DNA of 6,995 bases. It comes from an uncultured Bacilli bacterium (GTDB lineage Bacteria; Bacillota_I; Bacilli_A; RF39; UBA660). The position numbers were made by a program, and so were the translations under genes. The stretch lies in assembly GCA_910584165.1 (NCBI GenBank), contig CAJTZU010000009.1:1-6995 (forward strand), written 5' to 3'. The notes beneath the pieces were generated by a model, which worked only from the letters and a program-made list of their open reading frames with translations, searched no databases and was not told where the DNA came from. Shown one piece after another: positions 1-5,225 of this stretch (positions are counted from its first letter, which is position 1; the number at the start of each line of letters is the position of its first letter).

Positions 1-160
1 TATAGACATCAAAGAATATTCCTCTATCTACATTTGTTGATTTATCTTTAAAATGGATAAAAGGAACAGTTTTATTTATGTATGAATATATACTATCACC
101 AACTATAAAACATAACATTATTAATAATCCAATTATCAATATCTTTATACTTTTTTCCAT
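1..160 (-). CDS. Small membrane-anchored protein, N-terminal part (cut by window edge)
   Basis: The open frame runs from an ATG at 160-158 to the window edge, giving the first 53 residues. It begins MEKSIKILIIGLLIMLCFIV. Residues about 5-20 form a hydrophobic segment after a short basic start, which suggests a signal anchor or uncleaved signal peptide, with the rest outside the cell. After that comes a polar stretch containing the residues TVPFIHFKDKST and then DRGIFFDVY. An AGGAAA ribosome binding site lies about 6 bases before the ATG, and the start is only 14 bases past the stop of the preceding gene, so the two are almost certainly cotranscribed. The gene is too short for ORF-length filters only because of the window edge. 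I do not recognise a named family, and the function is unknown. Confidence 0.75.
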   Translation of the reverse strand, partial: MEKSIKILIIGLLIMLCFIVGDSIYSYINKTVPFIHFKDKSTNVDRGIFFDVY

Positions 161-174
161 GTTTTTTCCTGCTT

Positions 175-1047
175 TTATTTATTTAAAGATTTAAATGTGT
201 CTTCTATTAGTTTTTGAATATCATTTTTTGGCAATGAAGAATTTTCTAAAGCAACATATTCTTTTGCTATGACAGAATAATTCGTGTTCTTTTCTTTACT
301 CATCACACTTTTTTGATTCAATTTATCTATTAGAGAATGCTCTAATTCTGTAATTTCTGAAGTAATATTTTTTTCTTTTTCATTCATTTTTTTCTTATCT
401 TTTAGATGAGTTCCGTCCTTACTGATAAAGTCTATATAGATGTCAGAAATGTTACCATAATCAATGATATAAAATAATCTCCATGTACCTGGCATTGATT
501 CCTCCGTTGATTCGACTTTTATACAATCAGATAAAGGGGAATCAGCATAATTACCTGGTTCTTCTATCTCTTTAGAATTAATAGCTCTATTAAACAAATT
601 AACAAGATAATCTTTATCTATATTTTTTAAACTTAAATCATTTAAATCATATAGAGAAATAGAAGTCATAAATTGTTTTTCATTAAAATACTTATTTATT
701 GCTAAAACTTCCTCTGAATATTTTTCAGAAACAGATAATGTTATTGTCTTGGGTTTAATTTTTTCGACAATCTCTCCTGTATCTTTGTCTACCATTGGAA
801 TATAATAGCCATCTAATTCATCATACTTCAAGTTATATCCATTAAAGCTATAAGACCTTTTCCCATTAGAATATAAATTTATTTTAAAAGCAATTTTCCA
901 TCCATCTTCTTTATCATCATAAGCATATTTAATAGTAAATTCTCGTTCTTTCTTGTCTTCGTTGTCTATTGTGTTTGCCATCACCGCTCCCAAAGCTATG
1001 ATTACTCCAATAACAATAAATAATATTAGTTTCTTAACTTTTTTCAT
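175..1047 (-). CDS. Membrane-anchored or secreted protein of unknown function
   Basis: The protein has 290 residues. It starts with a basic MKKVKK n-region and a hydrophobic segment at about residues 7-22. AVMA followed by NT at 21-26 could be a signal peptidase I site; otherwise the segment is an anchor. The remainder is hydrophilic and Lys/Glu-rich. Residues about 35-110 alternate like beta strands, 140-215 contain a compact region (GTWRLFYIIDYGNISDIYID, 187-206), and 218-290 are predicted helical. There is one cysteine (175). The start is fixed by a strong AGGAGG ribosome binding site 6 bases before the ATG. The gene lies 13 bases after the preceding stop and 14 bases before the next ATG, so it sits inside an operon. 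Its N-terminus suggests export by the Sec route. I recognise no named domain; a role as an extracytoplasmic partner of the other exported proteins is inference from context. Confidence 0.85.
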   Translation of the reverse strand: MKKVKKLILFIVIGVIIALGAVMANTIDNEDKKEREFTIKYAYDDKEDGWKIAFKINLYSNGKRSYSFNGYNLKYDELDGYYIPMVDKDTGEIVEKIKPKTITLSVSEKYSEEVLAINKYFNEKQFMTSISLYDLNDLSLKNIDKDYLVNLFNRAINSKEIEEPGNYADSPLSDCIKVESTEESMPGTWRLFYIIDYGNISDIYIDFISKDGTHLKDKKKMNEKEKNITSEITELEHSLIDKLNQKSVMSKEKNTNYSVIAKEYVALENSSLPKNDIQKLIEDTFKSLNK

Positions 1048-1060
1048 ACAATTCCTCCTG

Positions 1061-1558
1061 TTACTTCATGCAAATATTAAATGTAAATATCTCTTTTGGG
1101 GTCGTATAATTTCTAAAACCTGATGAATACATTGACAAATAAAATTCACATTGTTTATCTCCATTGCTATCAATATTTCCTAAATTGTGATTTTCTATCA
1201 AAACTTTATAAAAATATCCATCTGATAAAAATAACATTTGATAAGATTTTACTAATTCATCTGGTTCATATTTAGGAGGATCATCTTCGTACAAATTAAT
1301 ATATATAACTGAATCGTCAGATGCTCCATTCCACCCCTTATAATTAGTAAACCATACCTCTGTATTGCTTCCTTTACACTGTGTTGAAGCGGTATTTAAA
1401 TTAAATACTCTAGTACTATAAGTTGGAGCTACTTGAGGCATTGAAGGTGATGGAACACTATCTGTGCATTCTTTAGCATTTACATTTATAATACTAATAA
1501 ATAGAAAGCATATTACTAGTATTAAATTAATTTTATTTTTTGTTTGTCCTGTTTTCAT
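1061..1558 (-). CDS. Small secreted four-cysteine protein, unknown function
   Basis: The protein has 165 residues with a classical Sec signal peptide: a basic and polar n-region (MKTGQTKNK), a hydrophobic core at about 11-24, and a probable signal peptidase I site after NVNA (residue 28). The mature chain of about 137 residues has four cysteines (31, 61, 137, 163), enough for two disulfides, consistent with a stable secreted domain. Residues 32-48 are Pro/Ser-rich and linker-like; residues about 65-165 alternate in a beta-rich pattern with many aromatic residues. A GGAG ribosome binding site lies about 9 bases before the ATG. The gene sits 54 bases after the preceding gene's stop and 13 bases before the next gene. 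No sorting signal, lipobox or GG leader is visible, so it is expected to be released or to bind partners non-covalently. I do not recognise a family. Confidence 0.85.
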   Translation of the reverse strand: MKTGQTKNKINLILVICFLFISIINVNAKECTDSVPSPSMPQVAPTYSTRVFNLNTASTQCKGSNTEVWFTNYKGWNGASDDSVIYINLYEDDPPKYEPDELVKSYQMLFLSDGYFYKVLIENHNLGNIDSNGDKQCEFYLSMYSSGFRNYTTPKEIFTFNICMK

Positions 1559-1612
1559 TTACTTTTTCTCCATTTAAATTAATTACTTATTTAAAAATAT
1601 CTTTTACCTTTT

Positions 1613-2233
1613 CTACCTAGAATGATATCCGCTTTGCGATTCTTCTTCATAGTCATAATTGTTTTCTTGTTCTATTAGATATTCTTGAATACGTTTATTT
1701 TCCTCGTAAAAATAGTCTATTAAATATTGTTGAAATTTTTCATACCATTTCCTATATGATTCTTCATCTTCTTCTCTTAGATAAGACAAAAACAACATAT
1801 ATAGTAAATGACAATATAAAGTATCTTGCTGTTGTTCTTTCTTTTCCTCTTCAGTTTTCTTTTTTTCAATAATATCTTGAACTTTATTAGTAACATATGA
1901 GAAATCTAAATTATTATCATTATTAGATATTGCCAGAACTTTTTTTCTAAAACCATCTGTTCCGTCATCATCAACTAAAAGATAATTTATAATGACTTCA
2001 TTATTATTTTCAATTTTCTCTATAAATGCAAATAATTTTTTAGATTTGTTTTCTTGTTTAAACTCTTTTTCTAAACTATTTAACTGTTCATCATATAACA
2101 ATATTATATGATCATCTTTTGTTCCATAGTATTCATCTACTATGTCTTTCAATTTAAATTCAATAGAATAAACATTATCTGTAATTTCATTTTTTATTAA
2201 TTTAGATCCAATTAGTTTTTTATTCATTTTCAT
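1613..2233 (-). CDS. Soluble acidic protein with helical C-terminus, unknown function
   Basis: The protein has 206 residues from the ATG at 2233-2231. The frame stays open one codon upstream to a TTG, but a start there sits on top of the GGAAG ribosome binding site; ATG at 2233 or at 2227 fits the AAAGGAAAGGAAG tract better. There is no signal peptide. Residues about 5-115 look like an alpha/beta domain. A very charged Lys/Glu/Gln stretch at about 122-137 is followed by a hydrophobic amphipathic helix (HLLYMLFLSYL), then an aromatic and acidic helical tail rich in Tyr and Glu (160-200). It is the only predicted cytosolic product in a cluster whose other four genes encode exported or anchored proteins. 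That makes it a candidate intracellular partner, such as an immunity, chaperone or signalling protein, but this is inference. A 54-base gap precedes the next gene. No family is recognised. Confidence 0.8.
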   Translation of the reverse strand: MKMNKKLIGSKLIKNEITDNVYSIEFKLKDIVDEYYGTKDDHIILLYDEQLNSLEKEFKQENKSKKLFAFIEKIENNNEVIINYLLVDDDGTDGFRKKVLAISNNDNNLDFSYVTNKVQDIIEKKKTEEEKKEQQQDTLYCHLLYMLFLSYLREEDEESYRKWYEKFQQYLIDYFYEENKRIQEYLIEQENNYDYEEESQSGYHSR

Positions 2234-2258
2234 CAACTTCCTTTCCTTTAAAAATAAA

Positions 2259-2288
2259 TAAATACAATATAATAAACTGATTTCTCAA
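2259..2288 (-). promoter_or_regulatory. Possible internal promoter before the acidic-protein gene
   Basis: On the minus strand a TTGAGA box (2288-2283, five of six matches to TTGACA) stands 18 bases from TATTTA (2264-2259, a weak -10). A transcript from it would have a very short leader running straight into the ribosome binding site of the gene starting at 2233. The -35 box lies in the outer arm of the inverted repeat at 2280-2339. The -10 is poor, so this is tentative. Confidence 0.25.
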
Positions 2289-2345
2289 TTTATTAACAAA
2301 ATTAATTTAGTAGAAATCACTACCATTATTTTGAGAAATATTTCT
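2280..2345. repeat. Nested inverted repeats in the intergenic gap
   Basis: A perfect 9-bp inverted repeat, ATTTCTCAA (2280-2288) and TTGAGAAAT (2331-2339), encloses a smaller GTAG/CTAC dyad (2310-2313 and 2320-2323). A perfect 12-bp palindrome, AGAAATATTTCT, overlaps the right arm at 2334-2345. The hexamer AGAAAT or its complement occurs four times in this 66-base stretch. No U-tract follows on the minus strand, so it is not a typical terminator. It could be an operator, an mRNA-processing hairpin, or an element that sets the ratio of the upstream secreted protein to the downstream genes. A+T richness makes some chance symmetry likely. Confidence 0.4.
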
Positions 2346-2361
2346 ATATTTGTCTTACTAT

Positions 2362-3087
2362 TTAAACAGATATATCCACACCGGGGGCTTTGTCATAAAT
2401 GTTTTTTGCAGTACCAGTGAAATTAAATACTCCACCGTAACCTCCAAGTCCGATAGTATACTGTTTACTAATGCTTTCAGTAGTATTACTTATAGCATGT
2501 TGATAACTTCCATATACTGTTCCACCCTTTGTTGTTGTAAATGTTAGAGTTGTTCTAATATTTTCAACATTTGGAAGTAAAATAGAATAGCCAAAACCAT
2601 TATCAAAACTTTTTGCTGAGTCATATTTTTTACTATAATTAGCTCCTGTAACTAATACTCCATTTTTTGATACAAGTTTTACTCCTTTTAATCTAACTCC
2701 TATTACATCATAGCTTCTAATAGTAGGTTTACTATTCCAACTATTTACTAATGAAAACACACAATTTGTTGAACAAACTTTAGTAATTGATAAGACTCTA
2801 TTATTGCTTGTCACACTAGTGGTTCTAGTAAGCGGTGAATTCGATACAATCTTTTTGTCTATTTCTTTATCAAAAACATCCATTTTTTTAAAAGTTTCAT
2901 AATCATCTACTGTTATGTATTCCTGATAGCCTTCCCAGTACATATTAGTGTAAAAATTGTATTCCTTTTCGGTTAATTTTACCCCTTGTACATTTTCATA
3001 GTAATTTTCTTGAGCATTAACTTTTACTAAATTTGATGCTCCAAGAACGCAGATTAAACAACCTGCTAAAACCCTGTTAAATTTCAA
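2362..3087 (-). CDS. Secreted protein of unknown function, first gene of the cluster
   Basis: The protein has 241 residues. It has a Sec signal peptide: MKFNR, a hydrophobic core at 6-20, and a probable cleavage after VNA (residue 25). LAGC at residues 7-10 resembles a lipobox but lies too near the N-terminus to serve. Residues 35-80 form a helical, aromatic and acidic segment (LTEKEYNFYTNMYWEGYQEY, 38-57). Residues about 90-241 are Thr/Ser/Gly-rich and strongly beta-like, with a CxxxC pair (105, 109) and a Gly/aromatic block (GLGGYGGVFNF, 213-223) near the end. There is no cell-wall anchor. Translation starts at TTG, supported by a near-perfect GGAGGAG site 7 bases upstream. The gene follows a terminator and a short A+T-rich promoter region and heads the five-gene cluster. 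The fold suggests an extracellular beta-sandwich domain; whether it is an adhesin, a toxin or an enzyme cannot be told. Confidence 0.85.
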   Translation of the reverse strand: MKFNRVLAGCLICVLGASNLVKVNAQENYYENVQGVKLTEKEYNFYTNMYWEGYQEYITVDDYETFKKMDVFDKEIDKKIVSNSPLTRTTSVTSNNRVLSITKVCSTNCVFSLVNSWNSKPTIRSYDVIGVRLKGVKLVSKNGVLVTGANYSKKYDSAKSFDNGFGYSILLPNVENIRTTLTFTTTKGGTVYGSYQHAISNTTESISKQYTIGLGGYGGVFNFTGTAKNIYDKAPGVDISV

Positions 3088-3094
3088 ATTTAAT

Positions 3095-3101
3095 CTCCTC
3101 C
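3095..3101 (-). promoter_or_regulatory. Strong ribosome binding site that fixes a TTG start
   Basis: GGAGGAG on the minus strand lies 7 bases upstream of the TTG at 3087-3085. No in-frame ATG stands near it, and the signal peptide begins at once after the TTG. TTG is therefore the true start of the secreted-protein gene. Confidence 0.8.
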
Positions 3102-3118
3102 TTTTTTGATCTTATAAT

Positions 3119-3149
3119 ATAATAAGACATTTAAAAAAGGTAGTGACAA
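3119..3149 (-). promoter_or_regulatory. Possible promoter of the exported-protein cluster
   Basis: On the minus strand TTGTCA (3149-3144, five of six matches to TTGACA) is followed after 19 bases by TATTAT (3124-3119). The spacing is longer than ideal. The -35 would sit in the loop and arm of the upstream terminator, and the leader before the ribosome binding site would be only about 10-20 bases. A promoter is expected here because the terminator separates the cluster from the regulator gene, but the exact boxes are uncertain. Confidence 0.3.
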
Positions 3150-3167
3150 AATCGCACACTACCTTTT
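3133..3167 (-). terminator. Intrinsic terminator of the XRE regulator gene
   Basis: Read on the minus strand, AAAAGGTAGTG and CACTACCTTTT form an 11-bp stem around an 11-base loop, followed by a run of six T (3138-3133). It lies 14 bases beyond the regulator's stop codon. The A-rich arm on the other side also gives a U-tract in the plus sense, but no plus-strand gene ends here. It insulates the exported-protein cluster from the regulator transcript, at least in part. Confidence 0.85.
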
Positions 3168-3180
3168 GCTTAAATATTTT

Positions 3181-4230
3181 TTATTTTAAGTATTTTAAAA
3201 TATAATTTTTTTTAAATTCGTTATAGATATTTTCTTTATTGTTACAATCTCCTGAAACACATACTAGAGTATCTTCTTTTGCGTTAATGGACACATTTTT
3301 TTGAGAATCAATATTATCTTGATAATCTAAAATTTCGTTATCTATATCATAAATATAATTATTATTTTCAGTCATTACAGTTAATATATTATTATTAAAA
3401 ATAATAATTTCTCCTTCTTGTTCTAAAAAGCAACCTTCTCCTTTTTTGCAAGTAAATAACTCATTAATTTTTGAAAAGGATTTCTTTTCATCTCTATTTT
3501 TTTCTTCACTAATCTTATCTTCTTTTCGATAAAAGAATCCATCATTTACGAAATCCTCTTCAAAGATCAGTTCAATTTCTTCTCCATTAATTACTACGAA
3601 TATTTTTTGCTTTCCATTGATAAATGAATCATAATCAATAAATGCTGAATAACCATAAAAATCATTAAGCACAACATTTGAATCACCTTCATAAACTTTT
3701 TTTCTTTTACCATCTATTTCTGATTCTATTATTATTTTACTTTCTTCAGGATTTATTTCATTAATTTTAAAATATATTTTCCTTTTTGACATTACTAGTA
3801 AGCCATCTGTTATTTCATATTTTTCTGAGTTTCCATAAAAATTATATACTCTAATACTTCCATAATTATGAAAGAAGTAAAATATAGTAAATCCTACAAA
3901 GCAAAATATCATCATTATTATGAGAATATATACACTTAAACGCAGCTTTTTAAATTTAGTATTTTGTGTTTTTAAATATTCATAAAATTTATTATTAATA
4001 ATTTCTGTATTATTTTTTTGTTTCATCTCACCTGCAACTAATTCCTCCAATGAAACATCTAATGCTTTACTTAATAAAATTAATTCGTCAATACTTAAAA
4101 ATCTAGTTCCGTTTTCTATTTTATTTATCATTGTACGATCACAGAAAAGTTTTTCTGCTAATTGCTCTTGACTCATATTCTTTTTATTTCTTAATTCTTT
4201 TATTAAAACCCTCGTTTTTTCATAATCCAT
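3181..4230 (-). CDS. Membrane-anchored XRE-family transcriptional regulator with extracytoplasmic domain
   Basis: The protein has 349 residues. Residues about 7-63 are a Cro/CI-type helix-turn-helix (HTH_3 family): IKELRNKKNMSQEQLAEKL, the recognition-helix region DRTMINKIENGTRFLS, then the fourth-helix pattern LLSKALDVSLEELV. A linker of about 30 residues with basic patches leads to a single transmembrane segment at 98-120. The positive-inside rule (KKLR before it) places the DNA-binding domain in the cytoplasm. The outer part has a beta-rich region at about 125-225 and a charged linker at 230-255. A C-terminal region holds two close cysteine pairs, C261/C267 and C324/C329, that could form disulfides. 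The length is far more than a plain XRE repressor, and the HTH is not the RodZ type. The ATG is preceded by an AGGAAG ribosome binding site at 7-8 bases. It probably senses an outside signal and controls the neighbouring cluster or the divergent gene (inference). Confidence 0.85.
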   Translation of the reverse strand: MDYEKTRVLIKELRNKKNMSQEQLAEKLFCDRTMINKIENGTRFLSIDELILLSKALDVSLEELVAGEMKQKNNTEIINNKFYEYLKTQNTKFKKLRLSVYILIIMMIFCFVGFTIFYFFHNYGSIRVYNFYGNSEKYEITDGLLVMSKRKIYFKINEINPEESKIIIESEIDGKRKKVYEGDSNVVLNDFYGYSAFIDYDSFINGKQKIFVVINGEEIELIFEEDFVNDGFFYRKEDKISEEKNRDEKKSFSKINELFTCKKGEGCFLEQEGEIIIFNNNILTVMTENNNYIYDIDNEILDYQDNIDSQKNVSINAKEDTLVCVSGDCNNKENIYNEFKKNYILKYLK

Positions 4231-4250
4231 AAATCTAACTTCCTTACTGC

Positions 4251-4256
4251 ATTATA
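4251..4256 (-). promoter_or_regulatory. Candidate -10 box for the XRE regulator gene
   Basis: A perfect TATAAT on the minus strand lies about 20 bases before the ATG. No good -35 is present at 16-18 bases (the hexamer is ACAATA). The implied leader is very short, with the ribosome binding site near its 5' end. A second -10-like TACAAT at 4280-4275 is an alternative. The lack of a -35 would fit an activator-dependent or autoregulated promoter, but this is not shown. Confidence 0.4.
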
Positions 4257-4265
4257 AACTCTTTT

Positions 4266-4283
4266 TCATGTACTATTGTATCA
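4266..4283. promoter_or_regulatory. Imperfect dyad, possible operator of the XRE regulator
   Basis: TCATGTACTATTGTATCA contains the dyad TAC-n4-GTA with partly matching flanks (TGTAC against GTATCA). It covers the -35 position of the regulator's own candidate promoter, where an XRE protein would autoregulate. The dyad is short and A+T-rich, and I did not find an obvious second copy at the cluster promoter, so support is weak. Confidence 0.2.
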
Positions 4284-4410
4284 TTTTTTCTATTATATTT
4301 ATAGATTTAAAAGCATTTTAATTTAAAAATCATCAACTTATAATAAAGTTCAATATTTCAATTAATACCGAAAATTAATAAATTGTACTACTGCTTAAAA
4401 GTTTTATTAT

Positions 4411-4439
4411 TTTACTTTTATTAGCTTTTTTGCTAAAAT
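4411..4439 (+). promoter_or_regulatory. Promoter of the plus-strand gene
   Basis: TTTACT (4411-4416) and TAAAAT (4434-4439) are separated by exactly 17 bases. The predicted start is near 4446, just ahead of the GGAGGGG ribosome binding site at 4450-4456. A small dyad TTAGC-n6-GCTAA (4421-4425 and 4432-4436) lies in the spacer and overlaps the -10, so a DNA-binding protein there could repress it. Confidence 0.5.
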
Positions 4440-4461
4440 AGGCACCATTGGAGGGGTTAGT

Positions 4462-5055
4462 ATGTATAAGAAACTTGTATTTGATGAATATTTCAGCGAA
4501 GAAAATCAAGAAGATATTGGTATTTATGGTAGAAAAATTGCTCTTTCTTTGATTAGTCCAAATCAAGTAGTACATGCTGCTCCAATTAATAGTCTTGTTG
4601 TAAATCACTTAGAATTATCTCTTTCTATTATATGTGATTTGTATAATATTCCTAAACCTATACGAGGTGATTATAGATTATATATGATTAGCCTTATGTC
4701 AGAGATTTCTAAACATTTGAAAGATGATGAGAGAAATTATATCATTATCCGCTACATTCTTTTAAGAGATAACCGAATAGCTTATGTTGAGTATCCTTAT
4801 TTCATAACAAACTATGAGTATGAAAGGATGAAGGAAATAGATAAGGTATTTAAACAATATGATATAGAATCCCATGCTCTAATTCATAAGTATGATCCAA
4901 TAAGTAATGAGAACTTAATGGGCAATGCTATTACTTTTGAGAAAAGTGACGATAGTGATTCGGCATTAAAAAAGTCCTTGGACTATATCCAAGAACATGG
5001 TTTAGTAACAGATTATGAGTTAAATGCTCCTGATGAGCATATATTGAAACTATGA
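4462..5055 (+). CDS. Soluble protein of unknown function
   Basis: The protein has 197 residues and is the only full gene on the plus strand. There is no signal peptide or transmembrane helix. Residues 1-30 are charged with aromatic residues. Residues about 45-85 form helices (NHLELSLSIICDLYNI, then RGDYRLYMISLMSEISKHL), and 90-120 have an alternating strand pattern (NYIIIRYILLRDNRIAYVEY). The C-terminal third is acidic and helical (DSALKKSLDYIQEHG). The start is clear: GGAGGGG 5 bases before the ATG, and a 17-base-spaced promoter just upstream. The stop is TGA, which shows that TGA is not read as Trp here. It is transcribed divergently from the membrane-anchored XRE gene, so shared control from the 231-base gap is possible. 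I recognise no family, and the relation to the exported cluster is unknown. Confidence 0.85.
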   Translation: MYKKLVFDEYFSEENQEDIGIYGRKIALSLISPNQVVHAAPINSLVVNHLELSLSIICDLYNIPKPIRGDYRLYMISLMSEISKHLKDDERNYIIIRYILLRDNRIAYVEYPYFITNYEYERMKEIDKVFKQYDIESHALIHKYDPISNENLMGNAITFEKSDDSDSALKKSLDYIQEHGLVTDYELNAPDEHILKL

Positions 5056-5130
5056 TTTTATTTACCTATAAGAAATTAAAGAAAATGATAAGCTATTAAA
5101 ACCTGCACTATTTTCATTGACGTAAGATTG

Positions 5131-5146
5131 AAAAGTAAAACTTTTT
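5131..5146 (+). terminator. Weak candidate terminator for the plus-strand gene
   Basis: AAAAGT (5131-5136), a three-base loop, and ACTTTT (5140-5145) form a 6-bp hairpin whose right arm ends in a T-run (TTTTT, 5142-5146). It lies about 75 bases after the TGA stop. The stem is A+T-rich and weak. Otherwise the transcript may run into the minus-strand terminator at 5176-5202 from the other side. Confidence 0.25.
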
Positions 5147-5175
5147 CTCGTAAATTATCATATTGTTTACAAACA

Positions 5176-5202
5176 TAAAAAAGAGCAGTTTTACTCTGCT
5201 CT
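5176..5202 (-). terminator. Intrinsic terminator for the minus-strand Cys/His protein gene
   Basis: On the minus strand AGAGCAG and CTGCTCT pair as a 7-bp stem around a 7-base loop, and a run of six T follows directly (5182-5177). It lies 23 bases beyond the stop of the gene at 5226-5945. It is among the most GC-rich short stems in the window and a typical Rho-independent terminator. Confidence 0.85.
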
Positions 5203-5225
5203 ATTAGATAATAAAATTTAAACTT

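Noticed and set aside
2234..2236. TTG as start of the acidic-protein gene
   Set aside because: The codon abuts the GGAAG ribosome binding site; the ATG immediately after, or the one at 2227, has a workable spacing.
2350..2547. Plus-strand open frame of 65 codons
   Set aside because: It lies fully opposite the 3' part of the secreted-protein gene (3087-2362), has no ribosome binding site, and its product is low-complexity Ser/Thr/Cys. It is an antisense shadow.
3058..3066. Lipobox-like LAGC in the lead secreted protein
   Set aside because: The cysteine is residue 10, leaving almost no hydrophobic segment before it. A normal signal peptidase I site after VNA at residue 25 explains the N-terminus better.
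3181..4230. RodZ identity for the HTH-transmembrane protein
   Set aside because: The overall order matches (HTH, transmembrane segment, outside domain), but the helix-turn-helix has the Cro/CI pattern MSQEQLAEKL...INKIENG, not the RodZ-type sequence, and no cell-shape genes are near.
4375..4608. Minus-strand open frame of 77 codons
   Set aside because: It overlaps the promoter, ribosome binding site and start of the well-supported plus-strand gene, has no ribosome binding site, and its composition is typical of antisense A+T-rich DNA.
5164..5175. Small dyad TGTTT-AC-AAACA
   Set aside because: The arms are five bases in A+T-rich DNA just past a terminator; it is likely chance and no gene start lies nearby.
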